Part shown: piece after piece, positions 1 to 5,036 of the stretch | How the letters are laid out: each line of letters begins with the position of its first letter | How positions within the stretch are numbered: the first letter of the stretch is position 1 | From: Candidatus Cloacimonadota bacterium | Lineage (GTDB): Bacteria; Cloacimonadota; Cloacimonadia; Cloacimonadales; JAIOQZ01 | Assembly: GCA_021106755.1 (NCBI GenBank) | Contig: JAIOTM010000141.1 | Span: 1-8,822 of the forward strand | Reading direction: 5' to 3' | Length of the DNA stretch: 8,822 nt | Notes under the pieces: generated by a model | The model's database searches: none | What the model saw: the letters and a program-made list of their open reading frames with translations, nothing else | Told to the model about the DNA's origin: nothing | Position numbers and translations under genes: made by a program

Positions 1-178
1 CCCCATTCATAATAAGTCCAAGCATCATTTGTTTTATAATAAACATTTCATAACACATACGTCAAGGAGTTTCTGCCCAGTCTCGAAGTCTCATTTTTTA
101 TTATACTCTCAAAAATATCCCCTGTTTTGCTTTTCAGAACTTCAATTTCGGCTATAATCCCATCAATTCTTAAAGATT
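1..178. other. Intergenic stretch at the window edge, no supported gene
   Basis: This stretch lies downstream of the amidase stop codon. On the minus strand an ATG at 56-58 opens a frame that runs off the window edge (it starts MCYEMFIIKQMMLG), but no Shine-Dalgarno sequence precedes it and an in-frame TGA sits two codons upstream. It could be the beginning of a neighbouring gene or chance. No clear hairpin plus T-run terminator follows the amidase gene. Confidence 0.4.
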
Positions 179-1330
179 CTACTGTAGCATATCGTGTTTC
201 TGCTTGAAACTTTTTACTGCTTCGTATATAGCAGTTACCAGTTTGTCCTGATAAGCACTGTTTGTCAGCTTCTTTTCCTCTGATTTGTTAGATAAAAATC
301 CTAATTCTACCAGCACTGCCGGCATGTACGAAACACGCAGAACATAGAAGTTTGCCTGTTTAACTCCGCGGTTGGTTGCCTTGGTTTCCTGTACCATGTT
401 TGCCTGAAGTTTAATCGCGAGGTCAATGCTTTCTTCTAATTGTTCAGTCTGTGCCATATCAGAAAGAATTAGAGAAAGGTCATCGTATTTTTGCAGAGCT
501 TCTTCGCCACCTTCGTATTCATAGACAACTGAGTTTTCCAATGCTTCAACGGCTCGTGCCTGATCTGTTTTGGCTGTTGCAAGTACAAATACTTCGATGC
601 CGTTTGCAGCTTTTCTTCGCGATGAGTTACAGTGCAGGGAAATAAACAAATCACCTTGCTTTTTATTTGCGAAATCCGTTCTCTTATTAAGCGGAATAAA
701 GCAGTCATCGGAGCGAGTTAACAGTACTTCAACATCCATCTTTTTCAACAGCAGTTTTTTCAGTTTCAGAGCCACTTGCAGAACAATCTTTTTTTCCTGA
801 TTCTTACGAGAGAAACTTACAGCTCCCGGATCTTTCCCACCATGTCCCGGATCAATTAAAATTCTGCGAATACTGTTGTCTATTGGAAGATCGACAATCA
901 GTTCTGTTTTCTGTTCATCGTAACGAATTTTATTTTTGAGGATGGCAGGGAACAGGACAGTAAGGAATGTTGCCGGAATGTAGTGGCGTTCGTTAATGTA
1001 AATCATCGGATAAACCATGCTGTAGTACTCAGGAGGATAGAAAAGATAGGGGCTTTCCATAAGGAAAATGAACTGGCTGTTGTACATGCTTACGATTACC
1101 CGGTTGTCGAGATGGTCTTCCTGTATTGCGGCATGGAAGGCTTTGTTCAACTCCTGAACATTTACAAACACGTTTCCGTCAAATGTATGTGTCTGTATCG
1201 ATTCTGTTCGGGATGAGTTATTGTAGATTACATGAATAGACCCTTTTGGCTGAGGTGGGTATATGGCAAAACAAGTCGTTACGGAAACGATAAATATCAG
1301 CAACCAGAATATCTTAATATCTTTCACCAT
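179..1330 (-). CDS. N-acetylmuramoyl-L-alanine amidase (Amidase_3 family), exported
   Basis: A zinc amidase that cleaves the bond between N-acetylmuramic acid and the L-alanine of the stem peptide in peptidoglycan, acting outside the cytoplasmic membrane, probably in daughter-cell separation or wall turnover. Residues 1-22 form a signal peptide (hydrophobic core 7-19, likely signal peptidase I site after CFA). Residues about 31-148 resemble the copper-amine-oxidase N-terminal-like domain common in bacterial surface enzymes. Residues about 156-376 are the Amidase_3 domain: DPGHGG gives zinc ligand H163, QEKK gives E179, SLHCNSS gives H233, and VELGFLSN gives the catalytic glutamate E342. All four key residues are present. 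The segment about 250-325 between H233 and E342 contains the long helical insert known as autoinhibitory in AmiC-like enzymes that await an activator; that regulation is inferred here. ATG start with a purine-rich AAGAAAGAG just upstream. The next gene, the sirtuin, is divergent. The family is certain; the exact paralogue (AmiA, B or C) is not. Confidence 0.93.
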   Translation of the reverse strand: MVKDIKIFWLLIFIVSVTTCFAIYPPQPKGSIHVIYNNSSRTESIQTHTFDGNVFVNVQELNKAFHAAIQEDHLDNRVIVSMYNSQFIFLMESPYLFYPPEYYSMVYPMIYINERHYIPATFLTVLFPAILKNKIRYDEQKTELIVDLPIDNSIRRILIDPGHGGKDPGAVSFSRKNQEKKIVLQVALKLKKLLLKKMDVEVLLTRSDDCFIPLNKRTDFANKKQGDLFISLHCNSSRRKAANGIEVFVLATAKTDQARAVEALENSVVYEYEGGEEALQKYDDLSLILSDMAQTEQLEESIDLAIKLQANMVQETKATNRGVKQANFYVLRVSYMPAVLVELGFLSNKSEEKKLTNSAYQDKLVTAIYEAVKSFKQKHDMLQ

Positions 1331-1352
1331 TTCTCTTTCTTATAAATTTTAT

Positions 1353-1379
1353 TTTACAAGAAGATGAACAGGCTATATT
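1353..1379 (+). promoter_or_regulatory. Possible promoter of the sirtuin gene
   Basis: TTTACA (1353-1358) and TATATT (1374-1379) are separated by 15 bp, shorter than the optimum, and lie 34 bp ahead of the GTG start. A start of transcription near 1386 would leave a short leader that contains the AAGGAAG ribosome site. The spacing makes this a weak call. Confidence 0.3.
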
Positions 1380-1412
1380 TTGTAAACCAAATTTATTGAT
1401 AAGGAAGTCAAA

Positions 1413-2192
1413 GTGAATCAGCAGCAGAAGCTAATCAGACGGGCGGCAGAGGAGTTAGTGAAAGCAAAACGGGTCGCGGCGTTTACTGGTGCAGGTATAT
1501 CGGTTGAAAGCGGTATCCCGCCATTTCGGGGTGAGAACGGTATCTGGAACAAATATAATCCACGCTTTCTGGAAATAGAATATTTCGAAGCTTATCCGAA
1601 AATATGCTGGGAAAATATAATCAAGATGTTTTACGACAGCATAGCAACGGCTAAACCAAATCCTGCTCACGATGTTCTGGCATGGATGGAAAAAGGCGGG
1701 TTAGCTGGTTTTGAAGCTGTTATCACGCAGAATATCGATAATCTGCACAACAAAGCCGGTAGCGAGGTGGTTTGGGAGTTTCACGGCAACTCTCAAAGAG
1801 TTATCTGCATGAATTGTGGAGAGCAGAACGATGCCGATAAGATTGATTTGACTAAGTTGCCTCCACGTTGCGGGAAATGCAAGGGGATATTGAAACCTGA
1901 TTTTGTTTTCTTCGGAGAGGCAATACCGATAGAAGCGGGGGAGAGGTCGTTCTGGCTTGCTGAAAATGTAGATGTTATGTTAGTAATAGGTACTACAGGG
2001 GAAGTTATGCCTGCCAATATGATACCATTCGTTGCAAAACGGACGGGAGCTTTGATAATTGAAATAAACACTGCTGAATCAATTTTTTCAGAAAAGATTA
2101 CAGATATTTTTCTACAGGGGAAAGCAACTGATATTATGCTGGAACTCAAACAGATTCTGTCGCTCAATTCACTCGCTCAAGAAAAAAATTAG
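1413..2192 (+). CDS. cobB: Sir2-family NAD-dependent protein deacetylase (sirtuin)
   Basis: Removes acyl groups, chiefly acetyl, from protein lysines using NAD+, giving nicotinamide and O-acetyl-ADP-ribose. It acts in the cytoplasm; a classic target of bacterial sirtuins is acetyl-CoA synthetase. Visible motifs: the Rossmann NAD site TGAGIS (25-30) followed by ESGIPPFRG; TQNID (105-109), which contacts nicotinamide ribose; the catalytic histidine in EFHGN (H124); a zinc ribbon with C132, C135, C153 and C156; KPDFVFFGE (161-169); and VIGTTGEVMPA, the variant of the usual GTS motif. The length of 259 residues is normal. The Tyr-x-x-Arg pair that marks desuccinylases of the SIRT5 type does not appear ahead of the PNPAH segment, so plain deacetylation is the better guess. 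The start is GTG, with AAGGAAG five bases upstream. The gene is monocistronic as far as seen, divergent from the amidase and convergent with the TPR gene 46 bp beyond its stop. The symbol is used for family membership only. Confidence 0.93.
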   Translation: MNQQQKLIRRAAEELVKAKRVAAFTGAGISVESGIPPFRGENGIWNKYNPRFLEIEYFEAYPKICWENIIKMFYDSIATAKPNPAHDVLAWMEKGGLAGFEAVITQNIDNLHNKAGSEVVWEFHGNSQRVICMNCGEQNDADKIDLTKLPPRCGKCKGILKPDFVFFGEAIPIEAGERSFWLAENVDVMLVIGTTGEVMPANMIPFVAKRTGALIIEINTAESIFSEKITDIFLQGKATDIMLELKQILSLNSLAQEKN

Positions 2193-2238
2193 AGTAGTTG
2201 CTTACACTGGCTTCGTGTTTTTGAGTAGAATCTGAGAG

Positions 2239-3300
2239 CTACTTACTCCCTAATTCTACTTCAATCCCTAATTCTTCAAGTTTTTCAACAGCTACACGGG
2301 AACCCATGTCCGCCGATTCCCGCCAGAGCTTAATTGCTAAATCTTTATTCCCAAGTTCGGAATTGAACCAGCCTAATCGGTCGATTACATCTCTGTCTCT
2401 TTTAATTTCAGCGATATTTTCCATTGTTTCGAGAGCTTGTTGCCATTTTTTCTGCTTGGAGTAGGCGGCGGCTAAGGCACGACCATAATCGTATTGCAAC
2501 GGCTGTAGTTCGAATGCTTTTTTGAGATAGATTTCTCCAGTTTCAGGATCACCACTTCTCAGTGCGTATCTACCTCCTATAAAGCAGGCTTTAGCGTTTG
2601 TGGGGTCAACTTTTTCTGCTCGTTTGGTTGTCTCAATTGTCAAATCGAAATAGTGCAGAGATTTTTCCCCGTCTCCTCTGCGGTTTAGAAAATGTCCCCA
2701 GATTTCAGGTAGTTCAGGATTATAAGGAGCAGCGTCAAGAGCGCGTTGTAAATAGGTATAAGCGGCTGTAGTATCACTTTTATTATAGGAGTCTTTCGCG
2801 AGAATCATCAGGATTCTGGAATCATCCGGGTTAATATTAAGCCCCTGATGATAATATTTAAGAGCGTTTTTCTGGTTATCCAGGAAAGACCAGGTTAGAC
2901 CTAAGTCTGCATAAGCCTGAGCAAAACCAATATCTAAGGCAACCACTTTCTCGAACTGTTTTCTGGCAGCTTCGTAATCGCGTAATTTATAGTAAATATC
3001 TCCGAGTCGATAGTTTGCCATCACATGGTTGGGTTCATTACGAAGAATAGTATTGACCAGAGCTTTCGCTTCATCGTATTTCCTCAATTGGTACAAAGTA
3101 CGAACTTTCCACAAAGTAGTTTCAATATCTCCGGTTTTTTCAACGAGTGCCTGATCGAAATAGCTGAGTGATAACTCGAATAAATCAACGTTGAAATACT
3201 CTATTCCTTTTTTCAGGTGAGTTGATTGCTTGTCACATCCTGCTGTCAGCATCAGCAATGATAACAATATAACATGGCTTGTAATTCTTATAATATTCAT
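2239..3300 (-). CDS. TPR-repeat lipoprotein
   Basis: A 353-residue protein made almost wholly of tetratricopeptide repeats, about nine helix-turn-helix units of roughly 34 residues from about residue 29 to 345. Such arrays are scaffolds for protein-protein contacts; no enzymatic motif is visible. The N-terminus is a lipoprotein signal: a basic start, hydrophobic residues 9-19 and a lipobox TAGC with the lipidated cysteine at C22. The residue after the cysteine is Asp, which in Enterobacteria keeps lipoproteins in the inner membrane; whether that rule holds here is unknown. Units 3 and 4 are closest to the TPR consensus (for example ANYRLGDIYY and AQAYADLGL). The ATG start has AGGAG seven bases upstream. 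A promoter lies directly ahead. The partner proteins cannot be told from the context: both neighbours point the other way and are functionally unrelated. Confidence 0.88.
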   Translation of the reverse strand: MNIIRITSHVILLSLLMLTAGCDKQSTHLKKGIEYFNVDLFELSLSYFDQALVEKTGDIETTLWKVRTLYQLRKYDEAKALVNTILRNEPNHVMANYRLGDIYYKLRDYEAARKQFEKVVALDIGFAQAYADLGLTWSFLDNQKNALKYYHQGLNINPDDSRILMILAKDSYNKSDTTAAYTYLQRALDAAPYNPELPEIWGHFLNRRGDGEKSLHYFDLTIETTKRAEKVDPTNAKACFIGGRYALRSGDPETGEIYLKKAFELQPLQYDYGRALAAAYSKQKKWQQALETMENIAEIKRDRDVIDRLGWFNSELGNKDLAIKLWRESADMGSRVAVEKLEELGIEVELGSK

Positions 3301-3317
3301 AATTTATCTCCTGACGC

Positions 3318-3347
3318 ATTACAACCAGAGGTTATGAAGTTTGTCAA
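3318..3347 (-). promoter_or_regulatory. Promoter of the TPR lipoprotein gene
   Basis: On the minus strand TTGACA (3342-3347) is followed after 18 bp by TGTAAT (3318-3323), five of six matches to the consensus -10. Transcription would start near 3311, inside or at the edge of the AGGAG ribosome site, giving a very short leader of about 10 bases. Confidence 0.45.
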
Positions 3348-3406
3348 GCAGGGATGTTGTAGAAGCTGGTTAAATCGTCTGATATGTCAGTTGACCGAAA
3401 TATTTA

Positions 3407-3435
3407 TTGACAAACGAAGGAACAATCTGAATATT
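3407..3435 (+). promoter_or_regulatory. Promoter of the ankyrin-repeat gene
   Basis: A perfect TTGACA (3407-3412) is followed by a 17 bp spacer and AATATT (3430-3435), four of six matches to the -10. The expected transcript start, about 3442, lies ahead of the GAGGAGGAG ribosome site and the ATG at 3469. This supports the shorter start for the ankyrin gene, because any start upstream of 3430 would be outside the transcript. Confidence 0.5.
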
Positions 3436-3468
3436 CCTCAAATTATGAAGACTTCTGAGGAGGAGTTT

Positions 3469-4266
3469 ATGCCGATAGAAAAACTGTTCACCGCAGTTTT
3501 CAATGGAGATTTGGAATTAGTCCGCCAAATGCTGGAAAATGGTATAGATGTTAACATCGTGGAGAAAAACGGCGAAAAGGTCTTACCTGCTGCCGCCTAT
3601 CACGGACAGCTAAATATTGTCAAATTTCTGGTGGATAATGGTGCCGACGTTAACGTGCGAAATTCACACGATGGAAAATCAGCTTTACACGAAGCAATCA
3701 GTAAGGGACACCATGCTGTGGCGAAGTATCTTATCGAACGCGAAGCGGATGTGAATCAGCAGTCGTTATTTGGCAGAAACGCACTCTATGAAGCGGTTGT
3801 TTCAGGCTACGAGGAGATGATTGACTATCTTGTTGAGAAAGGTGCCGATGTTAACGCCAGAAACGATAAACAGCAAACTCCGCTTTATGAAGCATCACTG
3901 CAAGGTTATGTAGGAATTGTTAAACGTTTAATCGCCCACGAAGCAAAGGTTAATACCGTTACCAGCGAAGCCTGCGATCAGATGACACCTTTGCACGACT
4001 CCTGTCGGTTAGGTTATGTCGAAATCGTAAAAATGCTGATTGAATCGGGGGCTGATATCAACGCAAAAAATAAATATGGTAACACCCCGTTGCACGAAGC
4101 AGTAAGCTCTACACATACAGAAATTGTTCACTATCTGGTAAGCAATGGAGCAGACGTAAACGCCAGAAATGACGAATACTACAACCCACTTCATCTCGCC
4201 GCGCAACACGAGTATATGGACCTTGTAGATTACCTTGTGGCACACGGAGCTGTTATAGACAGATAA
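3469..4266 (+). CDS. Ankyrin-repeat protein
   Basis: A protein of 265 residues consisting of eight consecutive ankyrin repeats with no other domain. Each repeat carries the helix motif and the loop G-A-D-V-N; examples are TPLYEASLQGY, TPLHDSCRLGY, TPLHEAVSSTH and NPLHLAAQHEY, with GADVNARN closing two of them. Repeats 3 to 8 are close to consensus; the first is a capping unit. Ankyrin stacks bind other proteins, and the target here is unknown. No signal peptide or membrane segment is seen, so it probably stays in the cytoplasm. The frame is open back to 3274, but I chose the ATG at 3469: GAGGAGGAG lies three bases upstream, the first repeat begins at once, a good promoter ends at 3435, and the 65 codons ahead show no domain and overlap the TPR gene start. 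An ATG at 3445 has no ribosome site. Bacterial ankyrin proteins include both housekeeping proteins and secreted effectors; nothing here shows secretion. Confidence 0.88.
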   Translation: MPIEKLFTAVFNGDLELVRQMLENGIDVNIVEKNGEKVLPAAAYHGQLNIVKFLVDNGADVNVRNSHDGKSALHEAISKGHHAVAKYLIEREADVNQQSLFGRNALYEAVVSGYEEMIDYLVEKGADVNARNDKQQTPLYEASLQGYVGIVKRLIAHEAKVNTVTSEACDQMTPLHDSCRLGYVEIVKMLIESGADINAKNKYGNTPLHEAVSSTHTEIVHYLVSNGADVNARNDEYYNPLHLAAQHEYMDLVDYLVAHGAVIDR

Positions 4267-4409
4267 GCTATTGAAGATTTAAGATGTCATATAACTTAGC
4301 ACAGTCTGTTTTTCTCCGTGCATTCAGATTACCATGAAAGACAGGAAAGAAAGATTGTAACCAGCCCGGAACATTAAATCAATAATTCAGAGTTGTGTTT
4401 AATAAAAAA

Positions 4410-4482
4410 AGCGGGCAACGGGATTCGGACCCGCGACAATCAGCTTGGGAAGCTGGTACTCTACCAACTGAGTTACGCCCGC
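4410..4482 (-). tRNA. tRNA-Gly, anticodon CCC
   Basis: Read on the minus strand, a full cloverleaf: a seven-pair acceptor stem (GCGGGCG with TGCCCGC, G7-U66 wobble), D-stem ACTC/GAGT with a GG-containing loop, anticodon arm CCAGC-TTCCCAA-GCTGA with anticodon CCC at 4447-4449, a five-base variable loop, and T-arm GCGGG-TCCGAAT-CCCGT. The discriminator base is U73, as expected for bacterial tRNA-Gly. CCA is not encoded; a run of seven T begins at the discriminator and may act as terminator. Two oddities: position 27-43 is a C-A mismatch, and the T-loop reads TCC where nearly all tRNAs have TTC, so position 55 is C. It decodes GGG codons. The gene has its own promoter and stands alone between the ankyrin gene and ispF. 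Confidence 0.93.
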
Positions 4483-4517
4483 TAATATCAAATACAAATA
4501 TAAAACTAATAATTCTA

Positions 4518-4545
4518 TTTATGAATGCTCAATTCTTTTTGTCAA
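4518..4545 (-). promoter_or_regulatory. Promoter of tRNA-Gly, overlapping the ispF stop
   Basis: On the minus strand a perfect TTGACA (4540-4545) is followed by a 16 bp spacer and CATAAA (4518-4523); with 17 bp spacing the hexamer is ATAAAT. Transcription would begin some 30 bases before the mature 5' end at 4482. The TGA stop codon of ispF is part of the TTGACA box, so the end of the coding sequence and the promoter share bases. Confidence 0.5.
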
Positions 4546-5033
4546 TCCAAAAAGTTGAATAATTTTTCTTTGAGAAGCACAACTGCTGTTACAGAGATTC
4601 CTTTTCCGGTACCACTGACACCTAAGCCTTCTTCGGTTGTAGCTTTTACAGATACACGATCAATTGTGCTTTTTAAATCGGCAGAAAGATTGGCACGCAT
4701 CTCTTTAATATACGGAGCCAGCTTCGGCGCCTGAGCACAGATAGTAACATCAAGATTTTCTACCTGATAACTTTCTCGCTTCATTATCTGTTGAACAATG
4801 CGAAGCATAGATCGGCTGACTGCATCTTAGTAATCTTCATCCGTATCGGGAAACAGTTTGCCTATATCGCCTTTGGCGAGTGCTCCGAGTATGCTGTCTA
4901 TAACCGCGTGAATAACAACATCAGCATCGGAATGTCCAAGAAGCCCAAGCTCAAACGGAATTGTTACTCCACCAAGAACAAGCTTTCGGGTTTTTACCAG
5001 CTTATGTACATCGTATCCATGTCCAATTCGCAT
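4542..5033 (-). pseudogene. ispF: 2-C-methyl-D-erythritol 2,4-cyclodiphosphate synthase, interrupted by an in-frame TAA
   Basis: IspF converts CDP-methylerythritol 2-phosphate to the cyclic diphosphate with release of CMP, the fifth step of the MEP isoprenoid pathway; it works as a homotrimer with active sites between subunits. The reading frame encodes 163 positions, the normal length. Codons 1-68 carry the zinc ligands D8, H10 and H42 with H34 nearby, and [11 protein letters not shown]. Codon 69 is TAA (4827-4829). The same frame then continues without shift through the rest of the enzyme, including VTICAQAPK and VKATTEE (T132, T133, E135, the cytidine-phosphate site), to a TGA at 4542-4544. 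Conserved proteins carry Lys at the interrupted position, and AAA to TAA is one base change. The first ATG after the stop is seven codons on (4806-4808), without a ribosome site. The gene starts 3 bp after the GlmS-like gene stop and is the last of the ispD operon. Possible readings: sequencing error, a fresh mutation, readthrough, or a split two-peptide enzyme. Confidence 0.9.
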
Positions 5034-5036
5034 ATA

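Noticed and set aside
49..285. Open -1 frame over the end of the amidase gene (includes EIEVLKSKTG)
   Set aside because: It looks somewhat coding-like, but has no ATG, GTG or TTG start and no canonical slippery site in the amidase; more likely chance or an old remnant.
1793..2167. A 124-codon open frame on the minus strand
   Set aside because: Antisense to the zinc-binding and NAD-binding parts of the sirtuin, which is clearly the real gene.
2204..2222. Terminator between the converging sirtuin and TPR genes
   Set aside because: ACAC/GTGT with a seven-base loop followed by five T is only a 4 bp stem, too weak to call.
3274..3468. Upstream extension of the ankyrin frame by 65 codons
   Set aside because: It overlaps the start of the TPR gene, has no ribosome site, lies largely upstream of the best promoter, and contains no ankyrin sequence; a strong ribosome site marks the ATG at 3469.
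4827..4829. Stop codon reassignment (TAA as sense) to explain ispF
   Set aside because: TAA ends the GlmS-like gene right after its conserved C-terminus and also ends the ankyrin gene, so it is a working stop here.
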